DNA of 64,000 bases. Source: Pseudolabrys sp035626335. Its GTDB lineage: Bacteria > Pseudomonadota > Alphaproteobacteria > Rhizobiales > Xanthobacteraceae. The notes under the pieces were generated by a model, which did no database searches, was not told where the DNA came from, and saw only the letters and a list, made by a program, of their open reading frames with translations. The position numbers and the translations under genes were made by a program. Where the stretch lies: the NCBI GenBank assembly GCA_035626335.1, contig DASPNW010000011.1, positions 1 through 64,000 of the forward strand. Direction: 5' to 3'. This document shows, piece by piece, positions 1-9,494 of this stretch (positions within the stretch are counted from its first letter, which is position 1; every line of letters begins with the position of its first letter).

Positions 1-2
1 CA

Positions 3-1082
3 GTCGCGAAACCGATCAAACGCACTGTGTTCGACTACGACGAATATGTTGGCCGTTTTGCCGCCATAAATTTGGTCGAGGTGCGCGCACGTGTTTCTGG
101 TTACCTGGACGGCCTGCATTTCAAGGACGGGCAGTTGGTCAAACAGGGCGATCTCCTGTTCACCATCGACAGGCGGCCGTTCCAGAACACGCTTGATCAG
201 GCGCGCGCCAATCTTGTGCAGGCGCAATCCAACGTCTCCTTCACTGAATCCGACTACACGCGCGGACAGCAGCTTGTCCGCGACAAGACCATTACCGATC
301 AGACCTTTGAGCAGCGCGCGCAGGCTTTCCGCAACGCCAAGGCATCGGTGAGCGCCAACGAGGCAGCGGTGCGCCAAGCCGAGCTCGATCTGGAATTTAC
401 GGAGTTACGTGCACCGGTGAACGGGCGCATCGGCGATCGGCGCGTGTCACCAGGGAATCTTGTGACCGGCGGCACAGGCGGCAACACCACGCTGCTTGCG
501 ACCATTGTCTCAACCGACCCGATCTATTTTGAATTCACCTTCGATGAAGCCTCATATTTGCGCTATGAGCGCCTCTCTAGAACCGGACAGGATATCGCCA
601 GCCGTAACGCCAGTGTCCAGGTTGCGCTCAAGCTGATTGATGAAAACGACTTCGACCATCAGGGCCGCATGGATTTCGTTGATAACGTTATCGATCGTTC
701 GACGGGCACCATTCGAGGCCGAGCGGTCTTTGCAAACCCGAACGAAGTATTCACACCCGGCATGTTCGCGCGCGTGCGCGTTCCTGGATCGCCGCCTTAT
801 GAGGCTTTGCTTGTGCCTGATGCCGCGATTGGCACTGAGCAGGCCCGCCGATTTGTCATGGTTGTGGACGCCCAAGATACGGCGCGGCCAAAATACGTCA
901 CGCTGGGCCAGCTAACGTCTGACAACCTTCGTGTCATCAAGGATGGCATTGGGCCCGATGACCGCATCGTGGTGAGCGGCCTGATGCAGGCGCGCCCGGG
1001 CCAGAAGGTGCGGCCTGAGGAGCAGGGCGGCAAACCTGCGGGGGCGGCCTCGGCGGGAGGCCCGCCACAGCAGGCGAAATAA
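3..1082 (+). CDS. RND efflux periplasmic adaptor subunit (5' truncated)
   Basis: HlyD/AcrA-type membrane fusion protein, which bridges an inner-membrane RND pump and an outer-membrane channel in the periplasm. The frame is open to the left edge of the window; the GTG at 27 is internal, because the preceding codons read AKPIKRT, as family members do before the first beta domain. The signal peptide and true start are therefore outside. The biotinyl-lipoyl half-motif (VEVRARVSGYLD then GDLLFTIDRRPF), the alpha-helical hairpin (about residues 60-130 of the visible part), and the beta-barrel with membrane-proximal domain are all present. The C-terminal tail is rich in Gly, Ala and Pro. The pump gene follows after 16 bp, so the two form one operon. 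No outer-membrane factor gene follows in this window. Substrate is unknown. Confidence 0.93.
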   Translation, partial: VAKPIKRTVFDYDEYVGRFAAINLVEVRARVSGYLDGLHFKDGQLVKQGDLLFTIDRRPFQNTLDQARANLVQAQSNVSFTESDYTRGQQLVRDKTITDQTFEQRAQAFRNAKASVSANEAAVRQAELDLEFTELRAPVNGRIGDRRVSPGNLVTGGTGGNTTLLATIVSTDPIYFEFTFDEASYLRYERLSRTGQDIASRNASVQVALKLIDENDFDHQGRMDFVDNVIDRSTGTIRGRAVFANPNEVFTPGMFARVRVPGSPPYEALLVPDAAIGTEQARRFVMVVDAQDTARPKYVTLGQLTSDNLRVIKDGIGPDDRIVVSGLMQARPGQKVRPEEQGGKPAGAASAGGPPQQAK

Positions 1083-1098
1083 CGGCCGGCGGCAGCGC

Positions 1099-4000
1099 AT
1101 GCGTATTTCGCATTTCTTCATCGACCGGCCAATCTTCGCTTCGGTGCTCTCGATTATTTTCGTGATCCTCGGCGGCGTCGCGTTCTTTCGTCTACCCGTC
1201 GCGCAATATCCCGAGATCGCACCGCCGACCATCACGGTTTCTGGCCAGTACCCCGGCGCGAGCGCAGACGTGGTGGCCGCCACTGTCGTTGCGCCGATTG
1301 AGCAGCAGATCAATGGCGTCGAGAACATGATCTATCTGTCATCGAATTCGACAGGTGACGGTCGGTTCACGATCTCTGTGAGTTTTGATATTGGCACCAA
1401 TCTCGACATTGCTCAGGTCCAGGTGCAGAACCGTGTTGCCATCGCGCAGCCGCGCCTGCCGGTCGACGTGCGCAATATCGGCGTGACTGTCCAAAAAAGT
1501 TCGCCCGACCTGATGATGGTCGTACATCTCTACTCGCCGGACAAATCGCGCGACACGCTTTTCATCTCCAACTATGCGACAATTGAAATTACCGACACTC
1601 TCACTCGCGTCGACGGCGTGGGGTCGATCACGGTGTTCGGCAGCCGCGATTATGCGATGCGCGCCTGGCTCGACCCCGACCGCTTGCAGTCGCTGGGTTT
1701 GACCGCTGCCGATGTTGTCCTGGCATTGCAGGGCCAGAATGTGCAGGTTGCTTCGGGTATTCTCAATCAGCCTCCCGTCGACAAGCCCGGCGCGTTTCAG
1801 ATTTCGGTGCAAACGCTTGGCCGCCTGACCAGCACGGAGGAATTCAGCAACATTGTCATCAAGCAGACGGCGAATGCTGTGGTGCGGGTGAAGGATATCG
1901 CGACGGTTGAGCTTGCGGCCCAGGACTACTCGACCAATTCCTATCTCGACCGCAACCCGGCAATCGCGCTAGGCGTTTTTCAACGGCCCGGGTCAAATGC
2001 GCTCGCGACGGCAAAGGCCATTCAGAGCACGATGGACGACCTGGCCAAGCGTTTTCCGCCCGGCCTCAAATACGACATCGTCTATAACCCGACGCAATTC
2101 ATCCAGCAGTCGGTGGAAGCGGTGGAGTCCACGATCGGCGAAGCCATTATCCTCGTTGTGCTCGTGGTTATCTTGTTTCTGCAAACCTGGCGCGCGGCGA
2201 TTATTCCAATCGTTGCCATTCCGGTGTCATTGATCGGCACGTTCTTTTTCATGGCGATGTTCGGGTTTACCCTCAATAACCTGTCGCTGTTCGGCCTGGT
2301 GCTGGCTATCGGTATAGTGGTCGACGACGCCATCGTCGTGGTGGAGAACGTCGAACGTAATATCGAGGCGGGCCTGAGTCCGCACGATGCCGCGGTTAAG
2401 AGCATGGACGAGGTGGGCGCTGCGCTGATCGCTATCGCGCTGGTGCTATGTTCAGTATTCATTCCGTCTGCGTTCATCACCGGCATATCCGGCCAGTTCT
2501 ACCGGCAATTCGCGCTTACCATCGCTGGCGCTACTATCATCTCGTTGATCGTCTCGTTGACTCTATCGCCTGCGCTTTGCGCTTTGTTGCTCAAGCCGCA
2601 TCGCGAAATCGAAGACGGACATTGGTGGAGCAAGCCGATTCACGGCTTCTTTGGCCTGTTCAACCGTTACTTTGATATGCTCACGCGCGGCTACGGAAAG
2701 CTCTCGGCCAAGCTCGTGCGTATGGCGTTGCTGATGCTGGTGGTCTATGCCGGTGTCATCGCCTTCGGTTTGAACGAGTTTCGCAAGACGCCGGTCGGCT
2801 TCATTCCACAACTCGACCGCGGTTATCTTATTATCATCACGCAACTCCCGCCGGCAGCTTCGCTCGCGCGCACCGATGAAGTTAACCGCCAAGCGGTCGA
2901 AATTGCGTTATCGGTGCCTGGGGTCGCCCACGCCGTAAACATTGTCGGCTTCTCCGGCGCGACGTTCACAAATGCTCCGAATTCAGGCGCGGTTTTCGTA
3001 ACCCTCGACCCGTTCGAGAAGCGGGCGGAAGATCCGCGTCAGTCGGCCGCCGCAATACAGGGGCAATTGTTCCAGCGGCTGTCGGCGATTCATGACGGTC
3101 TGATTTTCGTCGCCGCGCCGCCCCCGGTCTCCGGTATCGGCAATGCCGGCGGGTTCCGCATGATGGTCGAGGATCGCAGCGGGCGCGGTTCGCAAGCCTT
3201 GCAAGACGTGACCTATGCAATGATGGGCAAGGCGGCTCAGACACCCGGTCTACAGCAAGTTTTCTCCTTGTTCGAAAACACAACGCCGCAACTTTATCTC
3301 GACATCGACCGCACCAAAGCGCAACTGCTGGGAATCAACGTGCCGGATGTATTCGCGGCGCTGCAAATCTATCTCGGATCGTCCTACGTCAACGACTTCA
3401 ATTTATTTGGCCGCACTTATCGCGTGGTGGCGCAGGCGCGCAGCGAGGACCGCAGCAAAACAAGCGATATCTTGAAGATCCGGGTACGCAATAGCAACGG
3501 CGAGACAGTACCGCTTGGCGCTTTCACCACCGTGCGCACGGTCACCGGACCCTACCGTGTGCCGCGCTACAATCTATATCCGGCGGCCGAACTGGATGGC
3601 GCGGCAGCACCAGGGTACAGCCAGGGTCAGGCGATTAAGATCATGGAGCAGCTGGCGGCGCAAACACTGCCGCAAGGCTTTTCTTACGAATGGACGACGC
3701 TCGCCTTCCAGCAAATTCGTGCCGGCAATACGGCGACTTTTGCATTCGTGCTGGCGGTGGTATTTGTCTTCCTCGTCTTGGCTGCTCAATTTGAAAGTCT
3801 GACGTTGCCGCTCGCGGTCATTATGATCGTGCCTATGTGTTTGATCGCATCAATCGTCGGTGTCGTATTGCGAGGGCAAGACAACAACATTCTCACCCAA
3901 GTCGGATTTGTGGTGCTCATCGGCCTTGCGGCCAAAAACGCCATTCTGATCGTCGAATTTGCCAAGCAACTTGAGGATGGCGGCCGCAATTATTTTGATG

Positions 4001-4266
4001 CCGCAGTTGAAGCGGCACATCTGCGATTGCGGCCGATCCTAATGACCTCTTTCGCGTTTATTTTTGGCGTTACGCCACTTGTCTGGGCGATCGGCGCGGG
4101 CGCCGAACTGCGTCAGACGCTTGGCACCGCGGTATTCTCCGGCATGATCGGAGTGACAACCTTTGGCCTGATTTTTACGCCGGTGTTCTACGTGGTTTCG
4201 CGATGGATCGCGATTAAGCTGTCTGAGCGGTTCCGGCGGCCTCAGCCCCAGCAGCGTGCCAAATAG
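1099..4266 (+). CDS. RND multidrug efflux permease, HAE1 (AcrB/MexF) family
   Basis: Inner-membrane proton-driven drug exporter of 1055 residues, the normal length for AcrB-type trimeric pumps. It opens with the classic MRISHFFIDRPIFA start, followed by TM1 and the large periplasmic porter domain. TM4 carries the two adjacent aspartates of the proton relay (GIVVDDAIVVVENVERN), and the second half repeats the fold, with GLAAKNAILIVEFAKQ in TM10. Both halves are intact, so it should be functional with the adaptor encoded just upstream. It probably recruits a TolC-like outer-membrane protein encoded elsewhere. The next gene, an unrelated molybdenum hydroxylase subunit, starts only 15 bp after the stop, suggesting co-transcription. 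The exact substrate range cannot be read from the sequence. Confidence 0.96.
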   Translation: MRISHFFIDRPIFASVLSIIFVILGGVAFFRLPVAQYPEIAPPTITVSGQYPGASADVVAATVVAPIEQQINGVENMIYLSSNSTGDGRFTISVSFDIGTNLDIAQVQVQNRVAIAQPRLPVDVRNIGVTVQKSSPDLMMVVHLYSPDKSRDTLFISNYATIEITDTLTRVDGVGSITVFGSRDYAMRAWLDPDRLQSLGLTAADVVLALQGQNVQVASGILNQPPVDKPGAFQISVQTLGRLTSTEEFSNIVIKQTANAVVRVKDIATVELAAQDYSTNSYLDRNPAIALGVFQRPGSNALATAKAIQSTMDDLAKRFPPGLKYDIVYNPTQFIQQSVEAVESTIGEAIILVVLVVILFLQTWRAAIIPIVAIPVSLIGTFFFMAMFGFTLNNLSLFGLVLAIGIVVDDAIVVVENVERNIEAGLSPHDAAVKSMDEVGAALIAIALVLCSVFIPSAFITGISGQFYRQFALTIAGATIISLIVSLTLSPALCALLLKPHREIEDGHWWSKPIHGFFGLFNRYFDMLTRGYGKLSAKLVRMALLMLVVYAGVIAFGLNEFRKTPVGFIPQLDRGYLIIITQLPPAASLARTDEVNRQAVEIALSVPGVAHAVNIVGFSGATFTNAPNSGAVFVTLDPFEKRAEDPRQSAAAIQGQLFQRLSAIHDGLIFVAAPPPVSGIGNAGGFRMMVEDRSGRGSQALQDVTYAMMGKAAQTPGLQQVFSLFENTTPQLYLDIDRTKAQLLGINVPDVFAALQIYLGSSYVNDFNLFGRTYRVVAQARSEDRSKTSDILKIRVRNSNGETVPLGAFTTVRTVTGPYRVPRYNLYPAAELDGAAAPGYSQGQAIKIMEQLAAQTLPQGFSYEWTTLAFQQIRAGNTATFAFVLAVVFVFLVLAAQFESLTLPLAVIMIVPMCLIASIVGVVLRGQDNNILTQVGFVVLIGLAAKNAILIVEFAKQLEDGGRNYFDAAVEAAHLRLRPILMTSFAFIFGVTPLVWAIGAGAELRQTLGTAVFSGMIGVTTFGLIFTPVFYVVSRWIAIKLSERFRRPQPQQRAK

Positions 4267-4281
4267 CGGTTCTGCGATCAC

Positions 4282-6597
4282 ATGACGATGAAATTCGGTT
4301 TCGGCCAGCCGCTCACCCGCAAGGAAGATGACCCGCTTTTGCGCGGGACAGGTCGCTATATCGCTGATGTTTCGCCGGCGAAGTCCCTACATGCCGTCGT
4401 TATCCGCTCGCCTCACGCCCATGCCCGCTTCCGCATCGGCGATCTTGCGCGCGTGCGGGTGCTGCCCGGCGTGCGGTTGGTGCTGACCGTCGCCGATATT
4501 TCTGCGCTCGGGCCATTGCCGACCCCGGGTGTCGTGCCGGATGTGGATATCAAGGTTCCAATCTATCCGATCCTCGCCAAGGATGTGGTGCGGCACGTGG
4601 GGGATGCGGTCGCTTTTGTGGTTGCTGACAGTATCGAGGCGGCAAAAGACGCGGCAGAGGCGGTTCAAATCGACTGGGAGACGCTACCCCATGTGATCGG
4701 TGCTGTGTCCGCGCTCAAACCCGGGGCCGCAAGCGTGTGGGCCGAGCGAGCAGACAATCTCGCCTTCGAAACCGAGGCCGGCGACGCAGGTTTTACCAAA
4801 GAAGCCTTTGCCAAGGCCGCACGCGTTGTCGAACTGACCATCGTCAATCAGCGGGTCGTGACAAATTACCTCGATACGCGCGGCGTGGTCGCAGAATACG
4901 ATGGCGAACGCTACACGCTTACCCTTGGGAGCCAGGGAAGCCACATCATCCGGGACATCATCGCGGCAGTGATGAACTTGCCGCCGGAAAAAATGCGGGT
5001 GGTGACGCCCGACGTCGGTGGCGGGTTCGGCACCAAATTGTTTCCGTATCGCGAATATGCGCTGGCCGCCGTTGCCGCTGAAAAGCTGCGCCAACCCGTC
5101 AGGTGGATTTGCGATCGCAGCGAGCATTTTCTCGGCGACAGTCACGGGCGCGACAATATCTCCACTGCGCGGCTGGCGGTCGACGAGAGAGGGCGTTTCC
5201 TTGGGCTCGAACTCGACATCATCGCCGACATGGGCGCCTACCTGTCGTGCTATGCGCCGTACATTCCGTGGCTCGGCGTCGGCATGGCGACAGGTCCTTA
5301 TGACATCCCCGCTGCCCACATACGGTTGCGCGCGGCCTACACCAACACTGTACCAGTCGATGCATATCGGGGTGCCGGTCGGCCCGAGGCTTCTTATTTA
5401 ATCGAACGCGTTGTCGATGCGGCGGCGCACGATCTCAATCTCGAACCTGATGCGATACGGCGTAGAAATCTCATCAAGCTCAAGGCACTGCCATACAAAA
5501 CGCCGACGGGGAAGGTCTACGATTCCGGGGATTTTGCAGGCACGCTCGCGCGCGCACAGGAACTTGCGGATTGGGATGGATTTGGCAAGCGCGCGAAGGA
5601 ATCAAAACGCGCCGGACGGCTGCGCGGCATCGGCATTGCCACATACATTGAAGCTTGCGGCAACAATGGTCCAGAGACTGCGACAGTGACGCTCGATGGA
5701 GACGGCGGCGTTACGTTGCTGATCGGCTCGCAGTCGACCGGCCAGGGTCACGCCACATCATATGCACAACTTATCGCCGAGTATCTCGACCTGCCACCCG
5801 AGCGCGTGCGCGTGCTGCAGGGCGATACTGATCGCATCAAGAGTGGCGCGGGCACGGGTGGTTCGAGTTCAATCCCTGTTGGGGGTGTTTCTGTTGACCG
5901 CGCGGCGAGGAAACTCGCCGATCAGATCAAGGAGATTGCCGCTGACGCTTTAGAATCCGCAACGGGTGATCTGGAGATTGTGGATGGAACCGTGCGCGTT
6001 GCAGGCACCGATCGGATCATTTCGTTTTCTGATCTGGCCGCGAATCCCGGTGTTTCGTCCGACAAGCTGCGCGCGATTGAAGAGTTCGGTGTCGAGCCGC
6101 CGACTTACCCAAACGGCACGCACATCGCGGAGGTCGAAATCGATCCAGACACCGGTACGACGAACATTGTCCGTTACATCGTCGTCGATGACTTTGGCGC
6201 AACACTCAATCCAAGGCTGCTTGCAGGCCAGGTGCACGGGGGTGCCGTACAGGGCATCGGTCAGGCATTGATGGAAGACACCGTTTATGATCCCGGAACC
6301 GGTCAATTGCTCAGCGCGAGTTTCATGGACTACGCAATGCCGCACGCGGAACATTCACCTGACTTTGTATTCGAGACGCGCAACGTACCGTGCAAGACAA
6401 ACCCGCTTGGCGTCAAAGGCGCTGGCGAAGCGGGGGCCATTGGCTCATGTCCTGCGATCATGAATGCCGTCGTCGATGCGCTCTGGCGCGCTTACAAGAT
6501 TCGCCACATCGATATGCCGGCGACGCCGAGGCGGGTTTGGGAAGCCATCGAGGGGGCACAAAAAATTGGCCAGGGTCTAGCGATCACGAATTCGTGA
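4282..6597 (+). CDS. Molybdopterin-binding large subunit of a xanthine dehydrogenase/CO dehydrogenase-family enzyme (form II CoxL-like)
   Basis: 771 residues, close to the usual length of the molybdenum-cofactor subunit of aldehyde oxidase/xanthine dehydrogenase/CoxL enzymes. Cofactor-binding motifs are visible: GGGFGTK (about residue 247), AYRGAGR (about 360), GQGHAT (about 487), and the GAGEAG segment near 715 that carries the catalytic glutamate. AYRGAGR is the form II signature; true form I CO dehydrogenases have AYXCSFR, so CO oxidation should not be assumed. Such proteins normally work with a 2Fe-2S small subunit and an FAD medium subunit, but neither gene is adjacent. Instead, two c-type cytochrome genes follow. 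I infer a hydroxylase of aldehydes or N-heterocycles that may pass electrons to cytochrome c. No signal peptide is obvious. Substrate unknown. Confidence 0.9.
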   Translation: MTMKFGFGQPLTRKEDDPLLRGTGRYIADVSPAKSLHAVVIRSPHAHARFRIGDLARVRVLPGVRLVLTVADISALGPLPTPGVVPDVDIKVPIYPILAKDVVRHVGDAVAFVVADSIEAAKDAAEAVQIDWETLPHVIGAVSALKPGAASVWAERADNLAFETEAGDAGFTKEAFAKAARVVELTIVNQRVVTNYLDTRGVVAEYDGERYTLTLGSQGSHIIRDIIAAVMNLPPEKMRVVTPDVGGGFGTKLFPYREYALAAVAAEKLRQPVRWICDRSEHFLGDSHGRDNISTARLAVDERGRFLGLELDIIADMGAYLSCYAPYIPWLGVGMATGPYDIPAAHIRLRAAYTNTVPVDAYRGAGRPEASYLIERVVDAAAHDLNLEPDAIRRRNLIKLKALPYKTPTGKVYDSGDFAGTLARAQELADWDGFGKRAKESKRAGRLRGIGIATYIEACGNNGPETATVTLDGDGGVTLLIGSQSTGQGHATSYAQLIAEYLDLPPERVRVLQGDTDRIKSGAGTGGSSSIPVGGVSVDRAARKLADQIKEIAADALESATGDLEIVDGTVRVAGTDRIISFSDLAANPGVSSDKLRAIEEFGVEPPTYPNGTHIAEVEIDPDTGTTNIVRYIVVDDFGATLNPRLLAGQVHGGAVQGIGQALMEDTVYDPGTGQLLSASFMDYAMPHAEHSPDFVFETRNVPCKTNPLGVKGAGEAGAIGSCPAIMNAVVDALWRAYKIRHIDMPATPRRVWEAIEGAQKIGQGLAITNS

Positions 6598-6684
6598 TCA
6601 TATCCAAAAAGGGGGGCTCCGAAGGGGAATAAGCCTTATGGACCAAATGTTTGTCGGTCAACGCTGGGAAAACAGAGGTAATCG

Positions 6685-7134
6685 ATGGGACGCACGGCCG
6701 GAGCGACGCTTGCCGCAGTTTTTGTTGCGCTTGGGACGGGTGCGGTGATCGCGCAGTCTGATCCGATCGCGGCGCGCATGGCGCTAATGAAAGGCAACCA
6801 GGACAATGCAAGCTTGCTTGTTCAGATGATGCGCGGACAGGCCCCATTCGATGCCGCCAAGGTCGACGCCGCCTTCGCGCAATGGGCAGACACCGCGCAA
6901 AAACTGCCCAGCCTTTTCCCCGACAACTCGAAGAGTGGTCAGAAGACCCGCGCCGCGCCTAAAATCTGGATGACGAAATCCGATTTTGATGCGAAGGCGG
7001 CCGAGTTCGGCAAAGTCGTCGCGGAAAACCGTGACAAAGCCAAGGGTTCACTCAACGGATTGCGCGCCGCAATTCCACCCATCGGAAATGCGTGCGACAA
7101 CTGCCACAAAGACTATCGGCTAGCGAAACAATAA
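6685..7134 (+). CDS. Cytochrome c' (class II c-type cytochrome)
   Basis: 149 residues with a signal peptide ending near AVIAQS. The single heme motif CDNCH lies close to the C terminus (CDNCHKDYR), which is diagnostic of the class II four-helix-bundle cytochromes, in contrast to class I proteins with the motif near the N terminus. It is periplasmic. Cytochromes c' often bind NO or serve as small electron carriers. The gene starts 87 bp after the molybdenum hydroxylase subunit and is followed by a diheme class I cytochrome, so all three may belong to one electron-transfer unit; this grouping is inferred from gene order only. Confidence 0.9.
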   Translation: MGRTAGATLAAVFVALGTGAVIAQSDPIAARMALMKGNQDNASLLVQMMRGQAPFDAAKVDAAFAQWADTAQKLPSLFPDNSKSGQKTRAAPKIWMTKSDFDAKAAEFGKVVAENRDKAKGSLNGLRAAIPPIGNACDNCHKDYRLAKQ

Positions 7135-7203
7135 CGTTGGTCGCGGGTATACCGTAGCGGTCATTGCTAGTTTAGAGTTCCATCGACTACGGGATCTGCC
7201 GGG

Positions 7204-8097
7204 ATGATCCGCAAGATTGTTATCGCCGCGATTGTAGCGGCCGCTATTGGCGCGCCGCTTTTTTGGTATCTCACCATTCCGGAAACGATTCCGGCGAGCG
7301 CGCTCGCATTACACACGCCAAACCTCGTCAACGGCCGGACGATGTTCCTGATCGGCGGCTGCTCATCCTGTCACGCGGTTCCCCAACAAAAGGACGGCAC
7401 CCGCCTCGGCGGCGGACTGGCGCTCAACTCGCCATTTGGCGTTTTCTACGTGCCTAACATTTCTTCCGACGCAAAGGACGGCATCGGCGGCTGGAGCGAG
7501 GCGCAGTTCGTTACGGCCATGGTGAAAGGCACGTCGCCGACGGACCAGCATCTCTATCCCGCGCTACCGTATACGTCGTATCAGCGAATGCGCCTTGACG
7601 ATCTACGCGATCTGTTTGCCTATCTGAAAACACTGCCGGCGATTGCGGGCAAAGTGCGTGACCACGATCTGCCGTTTCCGTTTAATATTCGACGTACTCT
7701 CGGAATATGGAAGCTATTATTCCTCGACGGCAAAACGTTCAGCCCCGATGCTGCGCAGTCGGCGCAGTGGAATCGTGGTGCTTATCTCGTGAACGGTCCT
7801 GGCCACTGCGCCGAGTGTCACTCGCCCCGCAATTTGCTCGGCGCTGTTATTACCAATCGACGTTTCACTGGCGGACAGAGCCCGACGGGGCAAGGCGGGG
7901 TCCCCGATATCACGCAGGGCAAGTTGAGGAATTGGAAGGTCGAGGATTTCGTGGAGACGCTCGACACGGGAATAACCCCGGATGCGGACAAGGTCGGCGG
8001 CCCGATGGTGGAGGTTGTGGCTAATACACGGCAACTGAGCGCTGCGGACCGCCAGGCGATGGCGGTCTATCTCAAGTCCCTCTCGGCCCCGAAATAG
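7204..8097 (+). CDS. Diheme class I cytochrome c, probably membrane-anchored electron acceptor
   Basis: 297 residues. An N-terminal hydrophobic segment (about residues 4-25) has no clear cleavage site, so it may stay as an anchor. Two CXXCH heme sites are present: CSSCH about residue 53 and CAECH about residue 203, each within a cytochrome c domain. The arrangement resembles the cytochrome subunits that accept electrons from alcohol, aldehyde or gluconate dehydrogenases, though those usually have three hemes. Located 69 bp after the cytochrome c' gene and in the same direction as the molybdenum hydroxylase subunit, it is a plausible route from that enzyme to the respiratory chain. This link is inference from context. 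Confidence 0.88.
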   Translation: MIRKIVIAAIVAAAIGAPLFWYLTIPETIPASALALHTPNLVNGRTMFLIGGCSSCHAVPQQKDGTRLGGGLALNSPFGVFYVPNISSDAKDGIGGWSEAQFVTAMVKGTSPTDQHLYPALPYTSYQRMRLDDLRDLFAYLKTLPAIAGKVRDHDLPFPFNIRRTLGIWKLLFLDGKTFSPDAAQSAQWNRGAYLVNGPGHCAECHSPRNLLGAVITNRRFTGGQSPTGQGGVPDITQGKLRNWKVEDFVETLDTGITPDADKVGGPMVEVVANTRQLSAADRQAMAVYLKSLSAPK

Positions 8098-8150
8098 CTG
8101 CGCAACTCAGCTTGTTTCGCGTATGTAATGGCGAATCGCCAGATCGCCCA

Positions 8151-9068
8151 ATGCATCCGCTCAAAGCTATCGGTCTCAAGCTCGTCTCTGCGTTGCTGTT
8201 TGCCGCTATGTCGGCACTGGTACGCCAACTGGGCGACGTCGCCCCGGTGGGGCAGATGGTGTTTTTCCGCAGCGCCTTCGCCATTTTGCCGGTGCTGGTC
8301 ATCTATGCCATCCGGGGTGAACTTGCCACCGCGGTCCGTACAAGCCGGCCGCTCGGGCAACTTGGCCGCGGCCTGCTCAGCGTTTGCGGCATGTTCACCA
8401 ATTTCTCGTCGCTGACGCGATTGCCGCTCGCCGACGCCACCGCGATTTCGTTTGCGTCGCCGCTTATCACTGTGGCGCTCGCCGCTATCGTCCTGAAAGA
8501 GCGTGTGCGCATCTACCGCTGGTCGGCCGTGATCATCGGCTTTGTGGGCGTGATTGTCATGTTGATTCCGCATTTCGACTTCGGCGCTTATGCCGGAACA
8601 AGCGGGACGGTCGCGGCGGTTGGTTCGATGTTTGCGATCACGTCGGCGTTTTGCAATGCCGGTACAGTGATCCAGACGCGCCGGCTCACGCAAACGGAGA
8701 CAACATCCTCAATCGTTTTCTACTTCTCGCTGATCTGCGCAATTGCCGGCGCGTTGACGCTGCCGTTTGCTTGGCATTCCCCGACTCCCCGCGAGCTCGC
8801 CGCGCTCATCGCCCTCGGCATCCTCGGCGGACTCGCGCATATTTTCGTAACTGAAAGCTACCGTTACGCGGCCGCTTCAGTGGTCGCGCCCTTTGATTAC
8901 TCGTCGATGCTGTGGGCGCTGTTGCTTGGCTACTGGTTGTTCGGCGAATTGCCGCAGTCGCTGGTCTACGTAGGCGCCACAATCGTTTCGGCCGCCGGGC
9001 TATTTGTCATTTGGCGCGAACGGCAGCTTGGTCTTCAGCGCGCGCGAGAGGCAGAAACGCCCCCCTAG
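8151..9068 (+). CDS. DMT-superfamily (EamA) transporter
   Basis: Ten-helix inner-membrane permease made of two EamA repeats, about 305 residues from the ATG at 8151; an upstream TTG at 8112 in the same frame is less likely because it adds a hydrophilic tail with no homologous look. The first repeat contains the FRSAFAILPVL and GQLGRGLLSVCGMF segments and the second ends in LPQSLVYVGATIV. Family members export amino acids, sugars or metabolites; the substrate cannot be assigned. Its stop codon overlaps the stop of the convergent small regulator on the other strand. It lies 53 bp after the cytochrome gene but is probably functionally unrelated. Confidence 0.88.
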   Translation: MHPLKAIGLKLVSALLFAAMSALVRQLGDVAPVGQMVFFRSAFAILPVLVIYAIRGELATAVRTSRPLGQLGRGLLSVCGMFTNFSSLTRLPLADATAISFASPLITVALAAIVLKERVRIYRWSAVIIGFVGVIVMLIPHFDFGAYAGTSGTVAAVGSMFAITSAFCNAGTVIQTRRLTQTETTSSIVFYFSLICAIAGALTLPFAWHSPTPRELAALIALGILGGLAHIFVTESYRYAAASVVAPFDYSSMLWALLLGYWLFGELPQSLVYVGATIVSAAGLFVIWRERQLGLQRAREAETPP

Positions 9069-9307
9069 GGCTGAAAAGCCTTAAACGTAATGATCGTATG
9101 GGTGTCCTTGATACCCGGGATGCACTGCACCTTTTCGTTGACGAAATGCCCGATGTCGGTTCCGCCTTCGACATAGAATTTGACCAGTAGATCGTAGTCG
9201 CCCGCGGTCGAATAGATTTCGGATGCAATTTCGGTTTCGGCCAGCTCGTTAGCTACCTGATAGGATTTGCCAAGCTCGCACTTGATCTGGACGAAGAAGG
9301 GGGTCAT
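9065..9307 (-). CDS. Stand-alone Lrp/AsnC-type ligand-binding (RAM) domain protein
   Basis: 80 residues from the ATG at 9307, chosen because GGAGGACC sits just upstream; the longer frame would run back into the riboswitch region. The whole protein is a RAM (regulation of amino acid metabolism) alpha/beta sandwich: MTPFFVQIKC, then YSTAGDYDLLVKFYV, then HTIITFKAF. It lacks the helix-turn-helix DNA-binding domain of full Lrp proteins. Such short proteins can bind amino acids or modulate full-length Lrp partners. The gene is convergent with the DMT transporter, sharing overlapping stop codons, and divergent from the thiamine operon. The ligand is unknown. Confidence 0.85.
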   Translation of the reverse strand: MTPFFVQIKCELGKSYQVANELAETEIASEIYSTAGDYDLLVKFYVEGGTDIGHFVNEKVQCIPGIKDTHTIITFKAFQP

Positions 9308-9405
9308 CGCGGTCCTCCGATATGTGGGCAATCCAGCAAAAACGAGGGTGGCTGGCAAGGCGGCCTTGCCTTGAATAGGCGCACGGACTAGGTATTGAGC
9401 AGCAA

Positions 9406-9490
<85 letters not shown>

Positions 9491-9494
9491 AGAG

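Noticed and set aside
4684..5319. 211-codon minus-strand frame inside the molybdenum hydroxylase gene
   Set aside because: Antisense shadow in GC-rich DNA of a gene with clear cofactor motifs.
4282..6597. True CO dehydrogenase (form I)
   Set aside because: The active-site loop is AYRGAGR, not AYXCSFR, and coxM/coxS are absent.
9354..9370. GGCAAGG/CCTTGCC hairpin upstream of the TPP riboswitch
   Set aside because: No T-run on either strand and no clear role; probably incidental or part of the promoter region.
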